A stretch of DNA of 64,000 nucleotides from Aurelia coerulea. Taxonomy: Eukaryota; Cnidaria; Scyphozoa; Semaeostomeae; Ulmaridae. Below, one piece after another: positions 1-11,200 of this stretch. The notes under the pieces are model-generated. The model saw nothing but the letters and a program-made list of their open reading frames with translations, had not been told where the DNA came from and did no database searches. The DNA lies in assembly GCA_039566865.1 (NCBI GenBank), contig CM076949.1:23102501-23166500 (forward strand), given 5' to 3'. A program made the position numbers and the translations under genes. How positions within the stretch are numbered: the first letter of the stretch is position 1; each line of letters starts with the position of its first letter.

Positions 1-843
1 GACTTCATATTTTCTCGAGAAGTTTACTATCATTTGAACCTCATTAACTTGATGAGGTTTCAAATGTTTCAGAATATATACCTCAATTTGGCAGAATTGC
101 ATCAAGCCACGGTTCATATTCGATGCATTGAACATCAATTCATAACATTTCAAGTATAGACTGTGTTTTGACTTCATATTTTCTCGAAAAGTTTACTATC
201 ATTTGAACCTCATTAACTTCATGAGGTTTCAAATGTTTCAGAATATATACCTCAATTTGACAGAATTGCGTCAAGCCACGGTTCATATTCGATTCATTGG
301 CCATCAATTCATAATATTTCAACAATAGACTTTGTTCTGACTTCATATTTTCTCGAAAAGTTTACTATCATTTGAACCTCATTAACTTGATGAGGTTTCA
401 AATGTTTCAGAATATATACCTGATTTTGAACAATTTCCTCAAGCCAAGTTTCATATTCGATGCATTGAGCATCAATTCATAACATTTCAAGCATAGACTG
501 TGTTTTGACTTCATATTTTGTCGAAAAGTTTACTATCATTTGAACCTCATTAACTTGATGATGTTTCAAATGTTTCAGAAGATATACCTCATTTTGAATA
601 ATTGCATCAAGCCAAGTTTCATATTTGATTCATTGATCATCAATTCATAATATTTCAACCATAGACTTTGTTTTGACTTCATATTATCTCGAAAAGTTTA
701 CTATCACTTGAACCTCATTAACCTGATGAGGTTTCAAATGTTTCAGAATATATACCTCAATTTGACAGAATTGCGTCAAGCCACGGTTCATATTCGATTC
801 ATTGGCCATCAATTCATAATATTTCAACAATAGACTTTGTTCT
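1..843. repeat. Leading five monomers, truncated by window edge
   Basis: Monomers start at 1, 170, 339, 507 and 675. The order is A (GGCAG, GAAC, CAAGTATAG), A (GCGTCAAG, GGCC), B (CTC), C (TTTGTCG, GATGATG) and E. The same order and markers occur at 19175-20016, which shows that this edge belongs to a larger duplicated block and not to a separate family. Monomer 170 carries AACTTCATGAGG in the dyad spacer. Confidence 0.85.
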
Positions 844-1012
844 GACTTCATATTTTCTCGAAAAGTTTACTATCATTTGAACCTCATTAACTTGATGAGG
901 TTTCAAATGTTTCAGAATATATACCTCAATTTGGCAGAATTGCATCAAGCCACGGTTCATATTCGATGCATTGATCATCAATTCATAAGATTTCAACAAT
1001 AGAATGTGTTTT
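339..1012. repeat. Four-monomer B-C-E-A cassette (674 bp), first copy
   Basis: Four consecutive monomers read B (AATTTCCTCAAG), C (TTTGTCG and GATGATG), E (GCGTCAAG, GGCC, then TTCTGACTTC) and A (GGCAG, GATC, AAGATTTCAAC, AGAATGTG). The same order with nearly the same diagnostic bases is found at 7587-8260, 43429-44102, 53540-54213 and 59774-60447, and in less exact form at many other places. Persistence of the order over more than 50 kb shows that blocks of several monomers are the unit being copied. Confidence 0.85.
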
Positions 1013-3372
1013 GACTTTATATTTTCTCGAAAAGTTTACTATCATTCGTACCTCATTAACTTGATGAGGTTTCAAATGTTTCAGAATATATACCTCAATT
1101 TGACAGAATTGCATCAAGCCACCGTTCATATTCGATTCATTGACCATCAATTCATAATATTTCAACAATAGACTGTGTTTTGACTTCATATTTTCTCGAA
1201 AAGTTTACTATCATTTGAACGTCATTAACTTGATGAGGTTTCAAATGTTTCAGAATATATACCTGATTTTGAACAATTTCATCAAGCCAAGTTTCATATT
1301 CGATGCATTGAACATCAATTCATAACATTTCAAGCATAGACTGTGTTTTGACTTCATATTTTCTCGAAAAGTTTACTATCATTTGAACCTCATTAACTTG
1401 ATGAGGTTTCAAATGTTTCAGAATATATACCTCAATTTGACAGAATTGCATCAAGCCACGGTTCATATTCGATGCATTGATCATCAATTCACAACATTTC
1501 AAGCATAGACTGTGTTTTGACTTCATATTTTCTCGAAAAGTTTACTATCATTTGAACCTCATTAACTTGATGAGGTTTCAAATGTTTCAGAATATATACC
1601 TGATTTTGAACAATTTCATCAAGCCAAGTTTCATATTCGATGCATTGAACATCAATTCATAACATTTCAAGCATAGACTGTGTTTTGACTTCATATTTTC
1701 TCGAAAAGTTTACTATCATTTGAACCTCATTAACTTGATGAGGTTTCAAATGTTTCAGAATATATACCTCAATTTGACAGAATTGCATCAAGCCACCGTT
1801 CATATTCGATTCATTGGACATCAATTCATAATATTTCAACAATAGACTGTGTTTTGACTTCATATTTTCTCGAAAAGTTTACTATCATTTGAACCTCATT
1901 AACTTGATGAGGTTTCAAATGTTTCAGAATATATACCTCATTTTAAAGAATTGCATCAAGCCAAGTTTCATATTCGATTCATTGACCATCAATTCATAAT
2001 ATTTCAACAATAGACTGTGTTTTGACTTCATATTATCTCGAAAAGTTTACTATCATTTGAACCTCATTAACTTGATGAGGTTTCAAATGTTTCAGAATAT
2101 ATACCTGATTTTGAACAATTTCATCAAGCCAAGTTTCATATTCGATTCATTGACCATCAATTCATAATATTTCAACAATAGACTGTGTTTTGACTTCATA
2201 TTATCTCGAAAAGTTTACTATCATTTGAACCTCATTAACTTGATGAGGTTTCAAATGTTTCAGAATATATACCTCAATTTGGCAGAATTGCATCAAGCCA
2301 CGGTTCATATTCGATGCATTGAACATCAATTCATAACATTTCAAGTATAGACTGTGTTTTGACTTCATATTTTCTCGAAAAGTTTACTGTCATTTGAACC
2401 TCATTAACTTGATGAGGTTTCAAATGTTTCAGAAGATATACCTCATATTGAAGAATTGCATCAAGCCATGTTTCATATTTGATTCATTGATCATCAATTC
2501 ATAATATTTCAACAATAGACTGTGTTTTGACTTCATATTTTCTCGAAAAGTTTACTATCATTTGAACCTCATTAACTTGATGAGGTTTCAAATGTTTCAG
2601 AATATATACCTGATTTTGAACAATTTCAACAAGCCAAGTTTCATATTCGACTCATTGAACATCAATTCATAACATTTCAAGCATAGACTGTGTTTTGACT
2701 TTATATTTTCTTGAAGAGTTTACTATCATTTGAACCTCATTAACTTGATGAGGTTTCAAATGTTTCAGAATATATACCTCAATTTGACAGAATTGCATCA
2801 AGCCAAGTTTCATATTTGATTCATTGATCATCAATTCATAATATTTCAACCATAGACTTTGTTTTGACTTCATATTATCTCGAAAAGTTTACTATCACTT
2901 GAACCTCATTAACCTGATGAGGTTTCAAATGTTTCAGAATATATACCTCAATTTGACAGAATTGCGTCAAGCCACGGTTCATATTCGATTCATTGGCCAT
3001 CAATTCATAATATTTCAACAATAGACTTTGTTCTGACTTCATATTTTCTCGAGAAGTTTACTATCATTTGAACCTCATTAACTTGATGAGGTTTCAAATG
3101 TTTCAGAATATATACCTCAATTTGGCAGAATTGCATCAAGCCACGGTTCATATTCGATGCATTGAACATCAATTCATAACATTTCAAGTATAGACTGTGT
3201 TTTGACTTCATATTTTCTCGAAAAGTTTACTATCATTTGAACCTCATTAACTTGATGAGGTTTCAAATGTTTCAGAATATATACCTCAATTTGACAGAAA
3301 TGCGTCAAGCCACGGTTCATATTCGATTCATTGGCCATCAATTCATAATATTTCAACAATAGACTTTGTTCT
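844..3372. repeat. 15-mer higher-order repeat, copy 1 (2,529 bp)
   Basis: Every monomer from 844 onward has its counterpart exactly 2,529 bases later with the same subtype markers: for example the CATTCGTACC monomer at 1013 and 3542, the GAACGTCATT monomer at 1182 and 3711, and CATTTTAAAG at 1856 and 4385. This equals 15 monomers. A similar pair, one unit of which lacks a monomer, is found at 20017-24904. Confidence 0.93.
2361..3372. repeat. Six-monomer module of 1,012 bp, representative copy
   Basis: The order is C2 (often ACTGTCATTTG, CATATTGAAG, GCCATG), B (AAC, GACTC), A-like (TTTATATTTTCTTGAAGAG, GCCAAG, TTTGAT), E, A (often CTCGAGAAG, GGCAG), A (GCGTCAAG, GGCC). Copies with the same order and length within one or two bases are at 4890-5901, 6575-7586, 8599-9610, 14493-15503, 18501-19511, 21366-22377 and 23894-24904. 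The module usually precedes a B monomer. It is the main building block of the left 25 kb. Confidence 0.88.
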
Positions 3373-5901
3373 GACTTCATATTTTCTCGAAAAGTTTACT
3401 ATCATTTGAACCTCATTAACTTGATGAGGTTTCAAATGTTTCAGAATATATACCTCAATTTGGCAGAATTGCATCAAGCCACGGTTCATATTCGATGCAT
3501 TGATCATCAATTCATAAGATTTCAACAATAGAATGTGTTTTGACTTTATATTTTCTCGAAAAGTTTACTATCATTCGTACCTCATTAACTTGATGAGGTT
3601 TCAAATGTTTCAGAATATATACCTCAATTTGACAGAATTGCATCAAGCCACCGTTCATATTCGATTCATTGACCATCAATTCATAATATTTCAACAATAG
3701 ACTGTGTTTTGACTTCATATTTTCTCGAAAAATTTACTATCATTTGAACGTCATTAACTTGATGAGGTTTCAAATGTTTCAGAATATATACCTGATTTTG
3801 AACAATTTCATCAAGCCAAGTTTCATATTCGATGCATTGAACATCAATTCATAACATTTCAAGCATAGACTGTGTTTTGACTTCATATTTTCTCGAAAAG
3901 TTTACTATCATTTGAACCTCATTAACTTGATGAGGTTTCAAATGTTTCAGAATATATACCTCAATTTGACAGAATTGCATCAAGCCACGGTTCATATTCG
4001 ATGCATTGATCATCAATTCACAACATTTCAAGCATAGACTGTGTTTTGACTTCATATTTTCTCGAAAAGTTTACTATCATTTGAACCTCATTAACTTGAT
4101 GAGGTTTCAAATGTTTCAGAATATATACCTGATTTTGAACAATTTCATCAAGCCAAGTTTCATATTCGATGCATTGAACATCAATTCATAACATTTCAAG
4201 CATAGACTGTGTTTTGACTTCATATTTTCTCGAAAAGTTTACTATCATTTGAACCTCATTAACTTGATGAGGTTTCAAATGTTTCAGAATATATACCTCA
4301 ATTTGACAGAATTGCATCAAGCCACCGTTCATATTCGATTCATTGGACATCAATTCATAATATTTCAACAATAGACTGTGTTTTGACTTCATATTTTCTC
4401 GAAAAGTTTACTATCATTTGAACCTCATTAACTTGATGAGGTTTCAAATGTTTCAGAATATATACCTCATTTTAAAGAATTGCATCAAGCCAAGTTTCAT
4501 ATTCGATTCATTGACCATCAATTCATAATATTTCAACAATAGACTGTGTTTTGACTTCATATTATCTCGAAAAGTTTACTATCATTTGAACCTCATTAAC
4601 TTGATGAGGTTTCAAATGTTTCAGAATATATACCTGATTTTGAACAATTTCATCAAGCCAAGTTTCATATTCGATTCATTGACCATCAATTCATAATATT
4701 TCAACAATAGACTGTGTTTTGACTTCATATTATCTCGAAAAGTTTACTATCATTTGAACCTCATTAACTTGATGAGGTTTCAAATGTTTCAGAATATATA
4801 CCTCAATTTGGCAGAATTGCATCAAGCCACGGTTCATATTCGATGCATTGAACATCAATTCATAACATTTCAAGTATAGACTGTGTTTTGACTTCATATT
4901 TTCTCGAAAAGTTTACTGTCATTTGAACCTCATTAACTTGATGAGGTTTCAAATGTTTCAGAAGATATACCTCATATTGAAGAATTGCATCAAGCCATGT
5001 TTCATATTTGATTCATTGATCATCAATTCATAATATTTCAACAATAGACTGTGTTTTGACTTCATATTTTCTCGAAAAGTTTACTATCATTTGAACCTCA
5101 TTAACTTGATGAGGTTTCAAATGTTTCAGAATATATACCTGATTTTGAACAATTTCAACAAGCCAAGTTTCATATTCGACTCATTGAACATCAATTCATA
5201 ACATTTCAAGCATAGACTGTGTTTTGACTTTATATTTTCTTGAAGAGTTTACTATCATTTGAACCTCATTAACTTGATGAGGTTTCAAATGTTTCAGAAT
5301 ATATACCTCAATTTGACAGAATTGCATCAAGCCAAGTTTCATATTTGATTCATTGATCATCAATTCATAATATTTCAACCATAGACTTTGTTTTGACTTC
5401 ATATTATCTCGAAAAGTTTACTATCACTTGAACCTCATTAACCTGATGAGGTTTCAAATGTTTCAGAATATATACCTCAATTTGACAGAATTGCGTCAAG
5501 CCACGGTTCATATTCGATTCATTGGCCATCAATTCATAATATTTCAACAATAGACTTTGTTCTGACTTCATATTTTCTCGAGAAGTTTACTATCATTTGA
5601 ACCTCATTAACTTGATGAGGTTTCAAATGTTTCAGAATATATACCTCAATTTGGCAGAATTGCATCAAGCCACGGTTCATATTCGATGCATTGATCATCA
5701 ATTCATAACATTTCAAGCATAGACTGTGTTTTGACTTCATATTTTCTCGAAAAGTTTACTATCATTTGAACCTCATTAACTTGATGAGGTTTCAAATGTT
5801 TCAGAATATATACCTCAATTTGACAGAATTGCGTCAAGCCACGGTTCATATTCGATTCATTGGCCATCAATTCATAATATTTCAACAATAGACTTTGTTC
5901 T
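3373..5901. repeat. 15-mer higher-order repeat, copy 2 (2,529 bp)
   Basis: This is a near-identical tandem copy of 844-3372. I noticed only a handful of differences: A for G at 3732, and near the right end GATC with CAAGCATAG (about 5695-5718) where copy 1 has GAAC with CAAGTATAG. Such low divergence compared with that between neighbouring monomers indicates a recent duplication, or recent homogenisation, of the 2.5-kb unit. Confidence 0.93.
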
Positions 5902-6574
5902 GACTTCATATTTTCTCGAAAAGTTTACTATCATTTGAACCTCATTAACTTGATGAGGTTTCAAATGTTTCAGAATATATACCTGATTTTGAACAATTTC
6001 CTCAAGCCAAGTTTCATATTCGATGCATTGAACATCAATTCATAACATTTCAAGCATAGACTGTGTTTTGACTTCATATTTTCTCGAAAAGTTTACTATC
6101 ATTTGAACCTCATTAACTTGATGAGGTTTCAAATGTTTCAGAATATATACCTCATTTTGAAGAATTGCATCAAGCCAAGTTTCATATTCGATTCATTGAC
6201 CATCAATTCATAATATTTCAACAATAGACTGTGTTTTGACTTCATATTATCTCGAAAAGTTTACTATCATTTGAACCTCATTAACTTGATGAGGTTTCAA
6301 ATGTTTCAGAATATATACCTGATTTTGAACAATTTCATCAAGCCACGTTTCATATTCGATTCATTGGCCATCAATTCATAATATTTCAACAATAGACTTT
6401 GTTCTGACTTCATATTTTCTCGAAAAGTTTACTATCATTTGAACCTCATTAACTTGATGAGGTTTCAAATGTTTCAGAATATATACCTCAATTTGGCAGA
6501 ATTGCATCAAGCCACGGTTCATATTCGATGCATTGAACATCAATTCATAACATTTCAAGTATAGACTGTGTTTT

Positions 6575-7754
6575 GACTTCATATTTTCTCGAAAAGTTTA
6601 CTGTCATTTGAACCTCATTAACTTGATGAGGTTTCAAATGTTTCAGAAGATATACCTCATATTGAAGAATTGCATCAAGCCATGTTTCATATTTGATTCA
6701 TTGATCATCAATTCATAATATTTCAACAATAGACTGTGTTTTGACTTCATATTTTCTCGAAAAGTTTACTATCATTTGAACCTCATTAACTTGATGAGGT
6801 TTCAAATGTTTCAGAATATATACCTGATTTTGAACAATTTCAACAAGCCAAGTTTCATATTCGACTCATTGAACATCAATTCATAACATTTCAAGCATAG
6901 ACTGTGTTTTGACTTTATATTTTCTTGAAGAGTTTACTATCATTTGAACCTCATTAACTTGATGAGGTTTCAAATGTTTCAGAATATATACCTCAATTTG
7001 ACAGAATTGCATCAAGCCAAGTTTCATATTTGATTCATTGATCATCAATTCATAATATTTCAACCATAGACTTTGTTTTGACTTCATATTATCTCGAAAA
7101 GTTTACTATCACTTGAACCTCATTAACCTGATGAGGTTTCAAATGTTTCAGAATATATACCTCAATTTGACAGAATTGCGTCAAGCCACGGTTCATATTC
7201 GATTCATTGGCCATCAATTCATAATATTTCAACAATAGACTTTGTTCTGACTTCATATTTTCTCGAGAAGTTTACTATCATTTGAACCTCATTAACTTGA
7301 TGAGGTTTCAAATGTTTCAGAATATATACCTCAATTTGGCAGAATTGCATCAAGCCACGGTTCATATTCGATGCATTGATCATCAATTCATAACATTTCA
7401 AGCATAGACTGTGTTTTGACTTCATATTTTCTCGAAAAGTTTACTATCATTTGAACCTCATTAACTTGATGAGGTTTCAAATGTTTCAGAATATATACCT
7501 CAATTTGACAGAATTGCGTCAAGCCACGGTTCATATTCGATTCATTGGCCATCAATTCATAATATTTCAACAATAGACTTTGTTCTGACTTCATATTTTC
7601 TCGAAAAGTTTACTATCATTTGAACCTCATTAACTTGATGAGGTTTCAAATGTTTCAGAATATATACCTGATTTTGAACAATTTCCTCAAGCCAAGTTTC
7701 ATATTCGATGCATTGAACATCAATTCATAACATTTCATGCATAGACTGTGTTTT
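6575..7754. repeat. Seven-monomer block duplicated from 4890-6069 (offset 1,685 bp)
   Basis: The order C2, B, A-like with CTTGAAGAG, E, A with CTCGAGAAG, A with GCGTCAAG, B with CTC is the same in both places, displaced by ten monomers. To the right the two sequences part: 6070 continues with a CATTTTGAAG monomer while 7755 continues with a TTTGTCG / GATAATG monomer as at 507. The junction looks like an unequal exchange within or next to the B monomer. Confidence 0.85.
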
Positions 7755-8260
7755 GACTTCATATTTTGTCGAAAAGTTTACTATCATTTGAACCTCATTA
7801 ACTTGATAATGTTTCAAATGTTTCAGAAGATATACCTCATTTTGAATAATTGCATCAAGCCAAGTTTCATATTTGATTCATTGATCATCAATTCATAATA
7901 TTTCAACCATAGACTTTGTTTTGACTTCATATTATCTCGAAAAGTTTACTATCACTTGAACCTCATTAACCTGATGAGGTTTCAAATGTTTCAGAATATA
8001 TACCTCAATTTGACAGAATTGCGTCAAGCAACGGTTCATATTCGATTTATTGGCCATCAATTCATAATATTTCAACAATAGACTTTGTTCTGACTTCATA
8101 TTTTCTCGAAAAGTTTACTATCATTTGAACCTCATTAACTTGATGAGGTTTCAAATGTTTCAGAATATATACCTCAATTTGGCAGAATTGCATCAAGCCA
8201 CGGTTCATATTCGATGCATTGATCATCAATTCATAAGATTTCAACAATAGAATGTGTTTT
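7587..8260. repeat. B-C-E-A cassette, second copy
   Basis: This matches 339-1012 at an offset of 7,248 bp. Private changes include CATTTCATGCATAG, GCAACGG and GATTTATTGGCC, so it has had time to diverge slightly from the first copy. Confidence 0.8.
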
Positions 8261-11200
8261 GACTTTATATTTTCTCGAAAAGTTTACTATCATTCGTACC
8301 TCATTAACTTGATGAGGTTTCAAATGTTTCAGAATATATACCTCAATTTGGCAGAATTGCATCAAGCCACGGTTCATATTCGATGCATTGATCATCAATT
8401 CATAAGATTTCAACAATAGAATATGTTTTGACTTTATATTTTCTCGAAAAGTTTACTATCATTCGTACCTCATTAACTTGATGAGGTTTCAAATGTTTCA
8501 GAATATATACCTCAATTTGACAGAATTGCATCAAGCCACCGTTCATATTCGATTCATTGACCATCAATTCATAATATTTCAACAATAGACTGTATTTTGA
8601 CTTTATATTTTCTCGAAAAGTTTACTATCATTTGAACCTCATTAACTTGATGAGGTTTCAAATGTTTCAGAAGATATACCTCATATTGAAGAATTGCATC
8701 AAGCCATGTTTCATATTTGATTCATTGATCATCAATTCATAATATTTCAACAATAGACTGTGTTTTGACTTCATATTTTCTCGAAAAGTTTACTATCATT
8801 TGAACCTCATTAACTTGATGAGGTTTCAAATGTTTCAGAATATATACCTGATTTTGAACAATTTCAACAAGCCAAGTTTCATATTCGACTCATTGAACAT
8901 CAATTCATAACATTTCAAGCATAGACTGTGTTTTGACTTTATATTTTCTCGAAGAGTTTACTATCATTTGAACCTCATTAACTTGATGAGGTTTCAAATG
9001 TTTCAGAATATATACCTCAATTTGACAGAATTGCATCAAGCCAAGTTTCATATTTGATTCATTGATCATCAATTCATAATATTACAACCATAGACTTTGT
9101 TTTGACTTCATATTATCTCGAAAAGTTTACTATCACTTGAACCTCATTAACCTGATGAGGTTTCAACTGTTTCAGAATATATACCTCAATTTGACAGAAT
9201 TGCGTCAAGCCACGGTTCATATTCGATTCATTGGCCATCAATTCATAACATTTCAACAATAGACTTTGTTCTGACTTCATACTTTCTCGAGAAGTTTACT
9301 ATCATTTGAACCTCATTAACTTGATGAGGTTTCAAATGTTTCAGAATATATACCTCAATTTGGCAGAATTGCATCAAGCCACGGTTCATATTCGATGCAT
9401 TGATCATCAATTCATAACATTTCAAGCATAGACTGTCTTTTGACTTCATATTTTCTCGAAAAGTTTACTATCATTTGAACCTCATTAACTTCATGAGGTT
9501 TCAAATGTTTCAGAATATATACCTCAATTTGACAGAATTGCGTCAAGCCACTGTTCATATTCGATTCATTGGCCATCAATTCATAATATTTCAACAATAG
9601 ACTTTGTTCTGACTTCATATTTTCTCGAAAAGTTTACTATCATTTGAACCTCATTAACTTGATGAGGTTTCAAATGTTTCAGAATATATACCTGATTTTG
9701 AACAATTTCATCAAGCCAATTTCATATTCGATGCATTGAACATCAATTCATAACATTTCAAGCATAGACTGTGTTTTGACTTCATATTTTCTCGAAAAGT
9801 TTACTATCATTTGAACCTCATTAACTTGATGAGGTTTCAAATGTTTCAGAATATATACCTCAATTTGACAGAATTGCATCAAGCCACGGTTCATATTCGA
9901 TGCATTGATCATCAATTCACAACATTTCAAGCATAGACTGTGTTTTGACTTCATATTTTCTCGAAAAGTTTACTATCATTTGAACCTCATTAACTTGATG
10001 AGGTTTCAAATGTTTCAGAATATATACCTGATTTTGAACAATTTCCTCAAGCCAAGTTTCATATTCGATGCATTGAACATCAATTCATAACATTTCAAGC
10101 ATAGACTGTGTTTTGACTTCATATTTTGTCGAAAAGTTTACTATCATTTGAACCTCATTAACTTGATGAGGTTTCAAATGTTTCAGAATATATACCTGAT
10201 TTTGAACAATTTCCTCAAGCCAAGTTTCATATTCGATGCATTGAACATCAATTCATAACATTTCAAGCATAGACTGTGTTTTGACTTCATATTTTGTCGA
10301 AAAGTTTACTATCATTTGAACCTCATTAACTTGATAATGTTTCAAATGTTTCAGAAGATATACCTCATTTTGAATAATTGCATCAAGCCAAGTTTCATAT
10401 TTGATTCATTGATCATCAATTCATAATATTTCAACCATAGACTTTGTTTTGACTTCATATTATCTCGAAAAGTTTACTATCACTTGAACCTCATTAACCT
10501 GATGAGGTTTCAAATGTTTCAGAATATATACCTCAATTTGACAGAATTGCGTCAAGCCACGGTTCATATTCGATTCATTGGCCATCAATTCATAATATTT
10601 CAACAATAGACTTTGTTCTGACTTCATATTTTCTCGAAAAGTTTACTATCATTTGAACCTCATTAACTTGATGAGGTTTCAAATGTTTCAGAATATATAC
10701 CTCAATTTGGCAGAATTGCATCAAGCCAAGTTTCATATTTGATTCATTGATCATCAATTCATAATATTACAACCATAGACTTTGTTTTGACTTCATATTA
10801 TCTCGAAAAGTTTACTATCACTTGAACCTCATTAACCTGATGAGGTTTCAACTGTTTCAGAATATATACCTCAATTTGACAGAATTGCGTCAAGCCACGG
10901 TTCATATTCGATTCATTGGCCATCAATTCATAATATTTCAACAATAGACTTTGTTCTGACTTCATATTTTCTCGAAAGTTTACTATCATTTGAACCTCAT
11001 TAACGTGATGAGGTTTCAAATGTTTCAGAATATATACCTCAATTTGACAGAATTGCATCAAGCCACGGTTCATATTCGATGCATTGATCATCAATTCATA
11101 ACATTTCAAGCATAGACTGTGTTTTGACTTCATATTTTCTCGAAAAGTTTACTATCATTTGAACCTCATTAACTTGATGAGGTTTCAAATGTTTCAGAAT

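Noticed and set aside
31..66. Rho-independent terminator or bacterial operator
   Set aside because: The inverted repeat is present in hundreds of tandem copies, is AT-rich and has no T tract directly after it. Nothing else in the window looks bacterial.
71..90. TATA box / promoter at AATATATACC
   Set aside because: A TATATA string in an AT-rich satellite is expected by chance and is repeated in every monomer; no downstream gene exists.
100..130. tRNA or RNA polymerase III box B likeness in GGTTCATATTCGAT
   Set aside because: The spacing does not match GGTTCGANNCC, no box A is found, and no cloverleaf can be drawn.
3005..3211. Minus-strand reading frames of 61-68 codons repeated more than a hundred times (for example 3005-3211, 3174-3380, 983-1189)
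   Set aside because: They are longer than a monomer, and each overlaps the next in a shifted frame, so the end of one protein and the start of the next are the same DNA in two phases. Variation follows monomer type rather than codon position, and B or C monomers stop the frame.
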